From RUG708 sp050946535 (GTDB lineage Bacteria; Bacillota; Clostridia; Peptostreptococcales; Anaerovoracaceae): a stretch of DNA of 64,000 nucleotides. The translations under genes and the position numbers were made by a program. A model generated the notes under the pieces. The model did not search any database. It saw only the letters and a list, made by a program, of their open reading frames with translations, and was not told the origin of the DNA. Of this stretch, positions 52,343 to 60,436 are shown piece by piece (positions within the stretch are counted from its first letter, which is position 1; the number at the start of each line of letters is the position of its first letter). The DNA lies in the NCBI GenBank assembly GCA_050946535.1, contig JBMNUZ010000001.1, positions 124,001-188,000 on the forward strand, written 5' to 3'.

Positions 52343-52819
52343 TCAGCGTTCGTGGACTTTTTTGCCGGTTATATGCTCGGGAATCAGCTCGAGAATCTGG
52401 ACGTTGTTCTCCTCGTCCTTCAAATCTTTTTCATAGACGGCGCGCTGGTCAGGATAGACGTTCAGCGCTATCTTCATTGCCTGACGCAGGGTCTTCCCGT
52501 GATCTTCGACTTTTCTCAGCCTTCCGAACACGATGACGCTGTTGACGTAGCGCGCGAAGTCGCCCTGTTCTGACCAGCCTTCGTCCATGACGCAGAACGA
52601 AACCTTGTCGTGCTTCGTCATCGCGTCGATCTTGTGGCCGGTCTTTGCGCAGTGGAAGTAGATGTGTCCGTCAGTATCGCAGATATAGTCCAGAGGAAGT
52701 CCGTAAGGATAGTCGTCGTCTCCGAGGAGCGACAGCACGCCCAGGTGATGGCGCTGCAGGACATCCATTGCCTTTTCGTCAGGGAGCATCTGTTTAAATC
52801 TTCTCATCTTGCGAAACAT
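52343..52819 (-). CDS. Pyridoxamine 5'-phosphate oxidase-family flavoprotein (NimA-like)
   Basis: 158 residues of the split-barrel FMN-binding family that includes NimA-type nitroimidazole reductases. HLGVLSLLGDDDYPYGLPLD and IYFHCAKTGHKIDAMTKHDK with VSFCVMDEG are the family's characteristic stretches. The start ATG has GAAGGAG eight bases upstream on the minus strand. It reads away from the TetR gene in the same direction, 132 bases downstream of it, from its own promoter. Substrate unknown; reduction of a small nitro or quinone compound is a guess. Confidence 0.88.
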   Translation of the reverse strand: MFRKMRRFKQMLPDEKAMDVLQRHHLGVLSLLGDDDYPYGLPLDYICDTDGHIYFHCAKTGHKIDAMTKHDKVSFCVMDEGWSEQGDFARYVNSVIVFGRLRKVEDHGKTLRQAMKIALNVYPDQRAVYEKDLKDEENNVQILELIPEHITGKKVHER

Positions 52820-52862
52820 ATTGTTATCTCCTTCTGTTGTTTATTTCTCATCGATTTAATAT

Positions 52863-52891
52863 ATATTATCCTGATTGACTGGCATTTGCAA
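52863..52891 (-). promoter_or_regulatory. Promoter of the NimA-like gene
   Basis: On the minus strand: TTGCAA (52891-52886), 17-base spacer, TAATAT (52868-52863), about 45 bases before the ATG. Confidence 0.6.
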
Positions 52892-52951
52892 TTGCATAAG
52901 ACACGCTCGAACCGCGCATGCACAGAAAAATTCATACAATGAGGTACGCTC

Positions 52952-53521
52952 TCAGTCGCTTCGTACGGCGGATATGCCGTTTACGAAAAGTTTGTTTGTG
53001 AGTTCTATGAGATCTTCGAGCGGCACGACCTTGCCGTCGGCAACCCACTGGCGGTAAATATTGACCGAACCGACGCACAGAAAAGTGTTTATGATGTTCT
53101 GCTGCGGCTCCGGATATGAGGCATAGGGGTTGTAACGAGTACGATTGTGGATCCTGGAAGCCATGAAAAGCTTGTCCGAAAAATCTTTGTAGCCCGGATC
53201 GCAGACCATTTTCTCCACATAGGGCTCCTGTTTCGCCATGAATGTGAAGAAAACGCGGTTTACCTCGGAAAACGGCGCGTCGGGAGCCGTCTTGTCGATC
53301 TCGGCGTAGTACTGCTCGTTTATATCGCTCAGCACGTCCTCATACAGCGCTTCTATCGACGTGTAGTGAAGATAGAAAGTCTTTCTGTGGATCTGGGCGC
53401 GCTCCGTCAGTTCTTTGACGGTTATTTTCGAAGCATCCATCTCCATGACCATTTCCTTGAATGCATTTTTTATGGCGTTGCGGGTCTTGATGACGCGCAG
53501 ATCCGTCTTTCCTCCGATCAT
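52952..53521 (-). CDS. TetR/AcrR-family transcriptional regulator
   Basis: 189 residues. The N-terminal helix-turn-helix (IKNAFKEMVMEMDASKITVK, ELTERAQIHRKTFYLHYTSI) is typical of TetR proteins; the C-terminal ligand domain resembles the TetR_C_33/DhaS-like group. AGAGGTGAT precedes the ATG. It is divergent from the CMD-cyclophilin-like-cupin operon, so control of that operon, of itself and perhaps of the flavoprotein gene is likely. Ligand unknown. Confidence 0.92.
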   Translation of the reverse strand: MIGGKTDLRVIKTRNAIKNAFKEMVMEMDASKITVKELTERAQIHRKTFYLHYTSIEALYEDVLSDINEQYYAEIDKTAPDAPFSEVNRVFFTFMAKQEPYVEKMVCDPGYKDFSDKLFMASRIHNRTRYNPYASYPEPQQNIINTFLCVGSVNIYRQWVADGKVVPLEDLIELTNKLFVNGISAVRSD

Positions 53522-53609
53522 CCTGATATCACCTCTGGTCCTGAATATTCATATAACTGTCCACTTTTTCAAATCTGTGGCGTAATCCACACCGATGAAA
53601 AACTGGAGA

Positions 53610-53662
53610 TTGCAATTCGCTGATACTGAAATCATAATGTGTTTAAGGAAAATAAACAACAC
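53610..53662 (+). promoter_or_regulatory. Promoter and possible operator of the CMD-cupin operon
   Basis: TTGCAA (53610-53615), 17-base spacer, CATAAT (53633-53638). Immediately downstream GTGTTTA...TAAAC-AACAC (53639-53662) is an imperfect inverted repeat, a candidate TetR operator. The minus-strand TetR promoter in this 176-base gap is less clear. Confidence 0.4.
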
Positions 53663-53697
53663 ATGGATATTAAATTCCGGAGAAATGGAGGCATATC

Positions 53698-54024
53698 ATG
53701 GCAGAAAAAATAGTACAGACAGCAGGAAGAGACGCACTCGGCGAATTCGCACCGGAGTTCGCACACTTCAACGACGACGTTCTGTTCGGAGAGAACTGGA
53801 ACAACGAAGATATAGATATAAAGACGAGATGCATCATTACCGTAGTGGCGCTCATAGCGTCGGGAATGACGGACAATTCACTGAAATTCCACATCGAGAA
53901 TGCAAAGAACAACGGAGTTTCGAAAGAGGAAATGGCAGCGGTCATCACACACACGGCGTTTTATGCAGGCTGGCCTAAGGCATGGGCGGCGTTCGGCCTT
54001 GCGAAGGAAGTCTATGCAGAATAA
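53698..54024 (+). CDS. Carboxymuconolactone decarboxylase-family protein
   Basis: 108 residues of the all-helical CMD/AhpD-like family. RCIITVVALIASGMTDNSLK and LKFHIENAKNNGVSKEEMAA, then HTAFYAGWPKAWAA, match the family pattern with the conserved His and Glu. No CxxC, so it is not an AhpD-type peroxidase partner. AATGGAGG precedes the ATG. The family includes many small redox proteins of unknown substrate. It pairs with a cyclophilin-like and a cupin gene. Confidence 0.9.
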   Translation: MAEKIVQTAGRDALGEFAPEFAHFNDDVLFGENWNNEDIDIKTRCIITVVALIASGMTDNSLKFHIENAKNNGVSKEEMAAVITHTAFYAGWPKAWAAFGLAKEVYAE

Positions 54025-54391
54025 AAGTCCGGAAATGACCAATATTACTATCAGCGATGGAAAAACCGAGCTTCATGCGGTGCTGAACGAGAAAGCGGCC
54101 GCCCGCGATTTCGTTAGGCGCCTGCCGTGCAGAATGAAAGGGACGGATTCCGGAACCGAGTATTGCTGTCCGGCCGCAATAGGTGTTTTTGATCCGATGG
54201 AAGCGCAGACCGGGTGGAAAAACGGCGACATAGCGCTTTGCGGCGGCTGGTTCATGATCTTGTACGGCGGAGAGGACGAATCGTCAGCGTACAGAAATAT
54301 GATGATAATCGGCCATCTTGACGACGATTCGGCCGAGGCTGTGCGCGAGATGCCGCATCAGGTGGAATTTACGGTCAGGCTGTCCGAATGA
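54014..54391 (+). CDS. Cyclophilin-like fold protein
   Basis: 125 residues. The core (TELHAVLNEKAAARDFVRRL, then WKNGDIALCGGWFMILYGGE) matches the Cyclophil_like2 family, small barrel proteins often next to CMD and cupin genes in gut bacteria. I chose ATG 54014, which overlaps the CMD stop by 11 bases with AAGGAAG just upstream; ATG 54035 is an alternative. No isomerase activity is established for the family. Confidence 0.8.
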   Translation: MQNKSPEMTNITISDGKTELHAVLNEKAAARDFVRRLPCRMKGTDSGTEYCCPAAIGVFDPMEAQTGWKNGDIALCGGWFMILYGGEDESSAYRNMMIIGHLDDDSAEAVREMPHQVEFTVRLSE

Positions 54392-54477
54392 AGCGATGAG
54401 GCGCCGGCGGCAGGAAGAACGGTCAGTTAAAAAAGTAGTGCAGATGCAGAAAAAAAATAATCAGGGAGGAAACAGAG

Positions 54478-54912
54478 ATGAAAATCCAGGACAGAGAAGA
54501 GTTTGAAAAAGTAAATATGTTTGGAACGGGTGCGCCGAACGACGGATACGCTCAGTATTTCAGCGGTGCTTCATTCCTCAATCCGCTCACGGATATGAAG
54601 AGCGCTCCTATGTCGCTGGCCAATGTGACGTTCGAACCGGGATGCCGCAACAACTGGCACATACACCACGCCAGCAGCGGCGGCGGGCAGATGCTCATAT
54701 GCACGGCCGGAGAAGGCTGGTACCAGGAGGAGGGAAAGCCGGCGCAGGAACTGCTGCCGGGAACGGTGATCGTGATTCCGCCTGAAGTCAAACACTGGCA
54801 CGGCGCAAAGAAAGACAGCTGGTTCTCGCACATAGCGATAGAAGTCCCGGGAGAAAACACTTCGTCAGAATGGCTTGAGCCGGTGAGCGATGAGCAGTAC
54901 GAAGCACTTTAA
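54478..54912 (+). CDS. Cupin-domain protein
   Basis: 144 residues. One conserved cupin barrel: motif 1 NNWHIHHASSGGGQMLICTA holds two His ligands (plus a Gln), motif 2 GTVIVIPPEVKHWHGA holds the third. The family is often next to or fused with CMD proteins and annotated as a putative quercetinase or unknown dioxygenase. GGGAGG precedes the ATG. Downstream TCAGCGCAGA/TCTGCGCTGA (54937-54966) is a ten-base hairpin without a T tract. Confidence 0.88.
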   Translation: MKIQDREEFEKVNMFGTGAPNDGYAQYFSGASFLNPLTDMKSAPMSLANVTFEPGCRNNWHIHHASSGGGQMLICTAGEGWYQEEGKPAQELLPGTVIVIPPEVKHWHGAKKDSWFSHIAIEVPGENTSSEWLEPVSDEQYEAL

Positions 54913-55005
54913 GAAAAGCAGAAATCCAACGTGCGGTCAGCGCAGAAAAGAAATTATCTGCGCTGATCCGGGCAGATGAAACATGATGATTAAAGATGAA
55001 ACATT

Positions 55006-55380
55006 ATGATTAAGATGAAAATAAAAGTTCTCAATTACGATCTTACGGTCTGCAGAGTTGCAGATACCGGTGACCTCAAGACGGATTCGGAAATTTTTTT
55101 CACTGGAAAGACAGACGAGGAAATCTCTCTGGTTTGTGAAACGCACAGTGTGCCAGCAGATACATTGGAACGGGACGACGGATGGAAGGCATTCAGGATC
55201 GAAGGCGTACTGGATTTCTCCCTTATCGGCGTTCTTTCAAAGATATCAGGTATTCTTGCTGAAAACAGCATAGGAATTTTTGCAGTATCCACTTATAATA
55301 CAGATTACATTCTTGTCAAAGAAGAAAACCTGGACAAGGCTCTGAAAGCTCTGTCTGACAGAGGATACATTGTGGAGTAG
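55006..55380 (+). CDS. ACT-domain protein
   Basis: 124 residues. The second half (FRIEGVLDFSLIGVLSKISG, ILAENSIGIFAVSTYNTDYI) is an ACT domain of the CASTOR-related type, a small-molecule sensor fold that usually binds amino acids. The N-terminal half is a partial second copy. The start is uncertain: ATG 55006 and ATG 55015 both lack good ribosome sites. It lies 145 bases upstream of the aromatic-operon promoter, so a link to amino acid sensing is suggestive only. Confidence 0.75.
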   Translation: MIKMKIKVLNYDLTVCRVADTGDLKTDSEIFFTGKTDEEISLVCETHSVPADTLERDDGWKAFRIEGVLDFSLIGVLSKISGILAENSIGIFAVSTYNTDYILVKEENLDKALKALSDRGYIVE

Positions 55381-55524
55381 TATGCTTTTACGTAAACGTT
55401 TTGACGGAAACGAACGAATCTATCTTACTGCATCCGCAGTCCGGGGCATGGGAAAATCCGTCCGGCGTGAGCGAAAAAATTGTATTTTTACTCGATTTTT
55501 ACAGAAACATACAGTTTTACTTTA

Positions 55525-55553
55525 TTGACATATGAAAATGCCGGTAGTATAGT
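55525..55553 (+). promoter_or_regulatory. Promoter of the aromatic amino acid operon
   Basis: Perfect TTGACA, 17-base spacer, TATAGT. Predicted start near 55560, 25 bases before the leader peptide ATG. Confidence 0.85.
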
Positions 55554-55584
55554 ATTTTTAACTTAATTTATCGGGAGCAGTAAT

Positions 55585-55716
55585 ATGACATCTTTAATCA
55601 ATCTGGAAAATTACTATTACGGCAAGTTTTTTGGTCTGTTTAGAGCTTTTACAGGCTATTTTTGGCGTACAGAAAATTTTTCCGGATCGAATAAGAGGCG
55701 TGACTGCCACCACTAG
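55585..55716 (+). CDS. Aromatic-rich leader peptide, 43 codons
   Basis: ATG 55585 has TCGGGAG eight bases upstream. The peptide contains YYY (10-12), FF (15-16), F19, F22, YFW (25-27) and F32: 11 aromatic residues of 43, ten of them in codons 10-27. The stop TAG is at 55714. It lies between a strong promoter and a terminator in front of the DAHP synthase gene, the classical layout of a his/phe/trp-type attenuator. No T-box, the usual Firmicutes solution, is present. Confidence 0.85.
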   Translation: MTSLINLENYYYGKFFGLFRAFTGYFWRTENFSGSNKRRDCHH

Positions 55717-55781
55717 AGTTTTTATCTATCTGCTATAGCAATCAAAGCCATTCGGTCTGAGACCGGATGGCTATTTTTTTT
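55685..55781 (+). promoter_or_regulatory. Aromatic operon attenuator (antiterminator and terminator)
   Basis: Terminator: AGCCATTCGGTC (55746-55757), loop TGA, GACCGGATGGCT (55761-55772), then A and T8. Antiterminator: GATCGAAT (55685-55692) pairs over eight bases with ATTCGGTC (55750-55757), the left arm of the terminator. A ribosome stalled within aromatic codons 10-27 leaves 55685-55692 free, favouring readthrough; one reaching the stop at 55714 covers it, favouring termination. Confidence 0.85.
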
Positions 55782-55808
55782 ACGGTGAACGCCGGGAAGG
55801 GATGAAAA

Positions 55809-56825
55809 ATGGTAATCATATTAAAAGAAAACGCGCCGGAACTGGAAGTACAGAAACTGGAGCAGTATCTGCAGGCTTTCAATCTGAAGATCAAGGAAAC
55901 GGTAGGTGAGCATATGAGCATACTCGGACTGATAGGCGACACTACATCGGTGGATATCGACACTCTGCGGACATTCCCGTGCGTGGAGGATGTCAGAAGG
56001 ATACAGGAGCCTTACAAGGCGGTGAACAAGAAGTTTCATCCGCAGCCTACTGTCGTAGAGGTGGCGCCGGGTATAAAGTTCGGCGGCGGAAACTTCCAGG
56101 TAATCGCCGGACCGTGCTCCGTGGAAACGGAAGAACAGATAATCGAGGTGGCCAAGGATGTCAAGAAATCGGGTGCCACGCTTCTCAGAGGCGGAGCATT
56201 CAAACCGAGAACTTCACCGTACTCGTTCCAGGGCCTCAGGGCAAACGGACTCGAACTTCTCGAAGAGGCTAAGAAGGAAACCGGAATGCCTATAGTCACG
56301 GAAATCATGAGCGCCGATCATCTGCCGCTCTTCAAAAACGTCGATGTGATCCAGGTCGGCGCGAGAAACATGCAGAACTTCGAGCTGCTTAAGGCGCTCG
56401 GCAAGCAGGACAAGCCGATTCTCCTGAAGAGAGGCCTCGCAAACACCATCGAGGAATGGCTCATGAGTGCCGAGTACATCATGTCGGAAGGCAATCCGAA
56501 TATCATTCTCTGTGAAAGAGGAATAAGAACGTTCGAGACAGCTACGAGGAACACTCTCGACCTGTCGGCGATTCCGGTTCTCAAGGAGAAGACGCATCTG
56601 CCTGTAATTGTCGACCCGAGCCACGCGACCGGCGTGAGACAATATGTTGAACCGCTTGCAATTGCAGCTACTGCGGTAGGCGCCGACGGACTCATCATCG
56701 AGGTTCACAATAACCCTCAGAAGGCTCTCTGCGACGGTGCGCAGTCATTGACACCAGAGCAGTTTGATAATACAATGAGAAAAATAAAGAAAATGAGACA
56801 CTTTGTAACTACAGAGCTCAACTGA
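55809..56825 (+). CDS. aroF: DAHP synthase (3-deoxy-7-phosphoheptulonate synthase)
   Basis: First step of the shikimate pathway: phosphoenolpyruvate + erythrose 4-phosphate. 338 residues: an N-terminal ferredoxin-like regulatory domain (about 1-70) as in the Thermotoga type I-beta enzyme, then a barrel with VIAGPCSVE (metal Cys), LLRGGAFKPRTSPYSFQG, ILLKRG and VDPSHATGV. The ACT-like lead usually gives feedback control by Tyr or Phe. GGGAAGGGA precedes the ATG. It is the first gene after the attenuator. Confidence 0.97.
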   Translation: MVIILKENAPELEVQKLEQYLQAFNLKIKETVGEHMSILGLIGDTTSVDIDTLRTFPCVEDVRRIQEPYKAVNKKFHPQPTVVEVAPGIKFGGGNFQVIAGPCSVETEEQIIEVAKDVKKSGATLLRGGAFKPRTSPYSFQGLRANGLELLEEAKKETGMPIVTEIMSADHLPLFKNVDVIQVGARNMQNFELLKALGKQDKPILLKRGLANTIEEWLMSAEYIMSEGNPNIILCERGIRTFETATRNTLDLSAIPVLKEKTHLPVIVDPSHATGVRQYVEPLAIAATAVGADGLIIEVHNNPQKALCDGAQSLTPEQFDNTMRKIKKMRHFVTTELN

Positions 56826-56854
56826 CAGAGCTTTTACGGAGTGCTGAAGCAAGC

Positions 56855-56909
56855 AAACCGCTGGTTTATTCGGCTCGCCGTACGCGGCGGCAGAAAAAGT
56901 CAGCGGTTT
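56855..56909 (+). other. Nested hairpins in the aroF-aroB spacer
   Basis: AAACCGCTG (56855-56863) pairs with CAGCGGTTT (56901-56909) around CGCCG-TACG-CGGCG (56876-56889). No T tract. Possible mRNA processing or stability element in the 155-base spacer. Confidence 0.5.
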
Positions 56910-56980
56910 ACAAGGTTAACGGGCAGTTTTGCTGATTGTGGACCAGCCTTTCACGAGATTGATCCAGGAAAGAGACGCAG

Positions 56981-58030
56981 ATGAGAAAGAGGATACGCAT
57001 TAAAGCCGGCGAAGGCTATGATTTTGTTATTGGTGACGGTCTGCTCGATGAAATCGGGAACATGGCGAAGTCTGTCATGGACGCGAGACGCATCATTCTG
57101 TTTACGGATTCCACGGTAAACGGGCTTTATGCCGATAAAATAGAAAACGAGCTGAAACGCGCCAGATTCCAGACTTTCAGATACGTTTACGAAGCCGGCG
57201 AGAAATCCAAAAATTTAAACACGGTTGCAGAACTTCTGGATTACATGTCTGACTGCGGCCTCACAAGAGGTGACGCTGTGGCGGTGCTCGGCGGCGGCGT
57301 TGCCGGCGATATGGGCGGATTCGCTGCGTCGGTTTATCTGCGAGGCATAAAGTTCATGCAGATCCCTACTACGCTTCTGGCATCGGTCGATTCTTCGGTC
57401 GGAGGAAAGACCGGAGTCGACACGAAAAACGGCAAGAACCTCGTAGGAACTTTCTGGCAGCCGTCTCTCGTCGTCTGCGACACCAGCGTGTTCGAATCGC
57501 TCGGACACGATCTCATGCTCGACGGATTCGCAGAGGTCATAAAGACCGCTGCGATAAGGTCTGAGAAGATGTTCAGAGAACTCGAAGACGGCCTCTTCAA
57601 GGAGAAAATGGCGGACATTATAGCAAGATGCGTTACGATCAAAGGCGATGTGGTTCAGTCGGATGAAAAGGAGAAAGGCCTCCGCAGAATCCTCAATTTC
57701 GGTCATACGATGGCTCACGCCATAGAACTCAGCAGCAACTACACCATAAGCCACGGAAGAGCAGTAGCGATAGGCATGCTCATGGTCACGAAGGCCAGCG
57801 AAGCGCACGGGCTTACGGAAGCCGGAACATACAAAAGACTTTACGATCTGATCGAGAGCGAGGGATATGAGACTGAAACCGATATCCCGCTGGATCTGCT
57901 GTGCGAGGCTGCCCGCAGGGACAAAAAGTCGGGAGGAAGTTTCATAAAACTGGTATACGTACCGAAGATAGGCCAGGCTGCCGTGAAGAAGGTCAGCTAC
58001 ACGGATCTTTTCGACTTCTACAACGTTTAG
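56981..58030 (+). CDS. aroB: 3-Dehydroquinate synthase
   Basis: NAD- and metal-dependent cyclisation of DAHP to 3-dehydroquinate. 349 residues: LGGGVAGDMGGFAASVYLRG (NAD site), PTTLLASVDSSVGGKTGVDT, KNLVGTFWQP, and the metal ligands in GFAEVIKTA, ILNFGHTMAHAIE and SHGRAVAIGM. AGGAAAGAG precedes the ATG. Confidence 0.97.
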   Translation: MRKRIRIKAGEGYDFVIGDGLLDEIGNMAKSVMDARRIILFTDSTVNGLYADKIENELKRARFQTFRYVYEAGEKSKNLNTVAELLDYMSDCGLTRGDAVAVLGGGVAGDMGGFAASVYLRGIKFMQIPTTLLASVDSSVGGKTGVDTKNGKNLVGTFWQPSLVVCDTSVFESLGHDLMLDGFAEVIKTAAIRSEKMFRELEDGLFKEKMADIIARCVTIKGDVVQSDEKEKGLRRILNFGHTMAHAIELSSNYTISHGRAVAIGMLMVTKASEAHGLTEAGTYKRLYDLIESEGYETETDIPLDLLCEAARRDKKSGGSFIKLVYVPKIGQAAVKKVSYTDLFDFYNV

Positions 58031-58044
58031 AATGGAGGAGTAAG

Positions 58045-59358
58045 ATGGATGTTATAGTCTATCCGGGCAGGCTTGCCGGTACGGTAAAGGCTCCGCCTTC
58101 AAAATCGCTGGCGCACAGGGCGCTGATCTGTGCGGCGCTTACAGACGGGACCTCTCATATAAAAGGCATATCAGGATCGAAGGACATGAAAGCCACGATC
58201 AGGTGCATAGAAGCTCTCGGAGCATCGGTAAAACTGGACGGCGATGCTGCAGAGGTGACCGGAGTATACGCAGGCGAAACGCCGGGAGCATGCACTGGAA
58301 ATGAGGCAGAGGCCGGAGAAGGCAGCGTTTTGTGCGACTGCGGAGAGAGCGGATCCACATTCAGATTTATACTGCCGGTCGCGTCAGCGCTCGGCAGAAA
58401 GGCCAGATTCACGGGAGAAGGCAAACTGCCGGAGAGGCCGGTTACGCCTCTCGCTGACGCCATGAAGGCTCACGGAGCGGTATTTCTCCCTGACGGGCGC
58501 GACCACATGCCGTTTGAAATAGAAGGAAAACTGCAGCCGGGTATGTACGAGATCCCCGGAAACATCAGTTCGCAGTATATTTCAGGATTGTTGTTCGCGC
58601 TTCCTCTGCTTGACGATGACAGCAGAATCGTCATTACCGGCGGACTTCAGTCTGCCGATTATATAAATCTGACTACCGATATGCTCGCTAAATTCGGCAT
58701 AGAGTCAGAGAAGACTGACGACGGATATCTGATCCGCGGAGGGCAGCATTACCAGGCGGCAGACGTCGAGGTCGAAGGCGATTACTCGAATGCGGCTTTC
58801 TGGCTTGTGGCGGGAGCCACCGGCTCTGACATAAAGGTGACGGGACTAAGGCTGGACAGCGTCCAGGGTGATAAGAGGATCATAGAAATACTGGACCGCA
58901 TGGATGCTGCGATTGTGGCAGATTCAGAAGGAATACAGGCGCGCGGCTATACCCTTTCGCCGGTAGGCGTCGACTGCGGAAATATTCCTGATCTCGTGCC
59001 GGTGCTGGCGGTCGCAGCCTGCATGACGGAGGAAAATGCGGAAAGCAGGTTCACGAATGCGGGAAGGCTGCGCCTCAAGGAAAGCGACAGGCTCAGTTCG
59101 ACTGCCTCCATGCTCGCGAAGCTCGGGGCCGGAATACAGATATGCGGAGACGAATTTTCAGTATTCGGCAGCGACGGTCTGGAAGGCGGAGTCATGGTCG
59201 ATGGATTTAACGACCACAGAATCGTGATGGCGGCCGCTGTGGCGGCGCTCAGATGTTACGAGCCGATAAAGATAACGGGTGCAGAAGCCGCGGCAAAGAG
59301 CTATCCTGACTTTTTCGACGTATTCAGATCACTGGGAGGCAGAGCAGATGTCGTCTGA
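58045..59358 (+). CDS. aroA: 3-Phosphoshikimate 1-carboxyvinyltransferase (EPSP synthase)
   Basis: Transfers enolpyruvyl from PEP to shikimate 3-phosphate. 437 residues: KAPPSKSLAHRALICAALTD, GESGSTFRFILP, and RLRLKESDRLSSTASMLAKL are active-site segments. ATG 58045 has TGGAGGAG upstream; an in-frame start 144 bases earlier lies inside aroB and is rejected. The stop overlaps aroC by 11 bases. The PEP-site segment shows Ser at SKS and a Gly-poor loop; glyphosate class cannot be called by eye. Confidence 0.96.
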   Translation: MDVIVYPGRLAGTVKAPPSKSLAHRALICAALTDGTSHIKGISGSKDMKATIRCIEALGASVKLDGDAAEVTGVYAGETPGACTGNEAEAGEGSVLCDCGESGSTFRFILPVASALGRKARFTGEGKLPERPVTPLADAMKAHGAVFLPDGRDHMPFEIEGKLQPGMYEIPGNISSQYISGLLFALPLLDDDSRIVITGGLQSADYINLTTDMLAKFGIESEKTDDGYLIRGGQHYQAADVEVEGDYSNAAFWLVAGATGSDIKVTGLRLDSVQGDKRIIEILDRMDAAIVADSEGIQARGYTLSPVGVDCGNIPDLVPVLAVAACMTEENAESRFTNAGRLRLKESDRLSSTASMLAKLGAGIQICGDEFSVFGSDGLEGGVMVDGFNDHRIVMAAAVAALRCYEPIKITGAEAAAKSYPDFFDVFRSLGGRADVV

Positions 59359-60436
59359 ACTTGGAAACAGATTGAAAATCTCCCTTTTCGGGGAGTCACA
59401 CGGAAATGGAATCGGAGCCGTAATAGACGGATTCCCTGCAGGAGTCAGGATCGACATGGATAAGCTCGCCGCGTTTACGGCGAGAAGGCGTCCGGGCAGG
59501 GACAAGACGAGCACGGCGAGGAAGGAAGACGATGTCCCGGAGATCCTTTCCGGCATGCTCGATGGTGTGACGTGCGGCACTCCCGTTGCGGTGGTCATAA
59601 GAAATACAGACCAGCATTCGTCGGATTACAAAAATGTCAGCCACGAGGCGAGACCGGGGCACGCCGACTATACCGGGTACGTCAGATACGGCGGCTTCAA
59701 CGACGTGAGAGGCGGAGGCCACTTTTCGGGAAGGCTCACGGCTCCGCTGGTATTCGCCGGAGGAATGTGCATCCAGTATCTCGAACAGCACGGAATATAT
59801 GTGGGTGCGCACCTGGCATCCGTGGCAGGTGTGGAAGACAAGAGATTCGACCCCTGCAGCGTGACGAAAGAAGAACTGAAGGCACCAGGCGAGAAAAAAT
59901 TCCCGGTTATCGACGACGAAGCCGGTGAGAAAATGCGCGACGAGATCGAGAAAGCCCGTCTCGACTCGGATTCTGTAGGCGGCACGGTTGAAGCGGCCGT
60001 GATCGGGATGCCTGCTGGAACGGGTTCTCCGATTTTCGATACTGTCGAGGGCAGACTCGCGTACGGCTATTACGGAATCCCGGCCGTAAAAGGCGTTTCT
60101 TTCGGCGCAGGATTCGACGCGCCGCTGATGCGCGGAAGCGAAAACAACGACGAATTCTATATGGACAATGGCGTCGTGCGCACGCGCACCAACAATCACG
60201 GCGGTGTGCTCGGCGGCATCACTAGCGGGATGCCCGTGACGGCGCTTCTGGCTTTCAAGCCGACGCCGTCGATCGCGAAACCGCAGCACACGATAGACTA
60301 CGCGGAAAACAAGGATACAGTGATAAACATCAGAGGAAGGCATGATCCATGCGTTGCGGTAAGAGCGGTGCCTGTAGTAGAGGCCGTTACTGCCGCTGTG
60401 ATGATGGATATGCTGCTCGAGGAGGGAGTATTTTAA
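59348..60436 (+). CDS. aroC: Chorismate synthase
   Basis: FMN-dependent last step to chorismate. 362 residues: FGESHGNGIGAVIDGFPAG, RPGHADYTGYVRYG, DVRGGGHFSGR, and NNHGGVLGGITSGMP with the end RHDPCVAVRAVPVVEA. ATG 59348 lies inside the aroA end, with GGGAGG upstream. It overlaps the chorismate mutase start as TAATG. Confidence 0.97.
   Translation: MSSELGNRLKISLFGESHGNGIGAVIDGFPAGVRIDMDKLAAFTARRRPGRDKTSTARKEDDVPEILSGMLDGVTCGTPVAVVIRNTDQHSSDYKNVSHEARPGHADYTGYVRYGGFNDVRGGGHFSGRLTAPLVFAGGMCIQYLEQHGIYVGAHLASVAGVEDKRFDPCSVTKEELKAPGEKKFPVIDDEAGEKMRDEIEKARLDSDSVGGTVEAAVIGMPAGTGSPIFDTVEGRLAYGYYGIPAVKGVSFGAGFDAPLMRGSENNDEFYMDNGVVRTRTNNHGGVLGGITSGMPVTALLAFKPTPSIAKPQHTIDYAENKDTVINIRGRHDPCVAVRAVPVVEAVTAAVMMDMLLEEGVF

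Noticed and set aside
54937..54966. Terminator after the cupin gene
   Set aside because: A perfect ten-base hairpin exists but no T run follows on either strand; recorded only as a hairpin.
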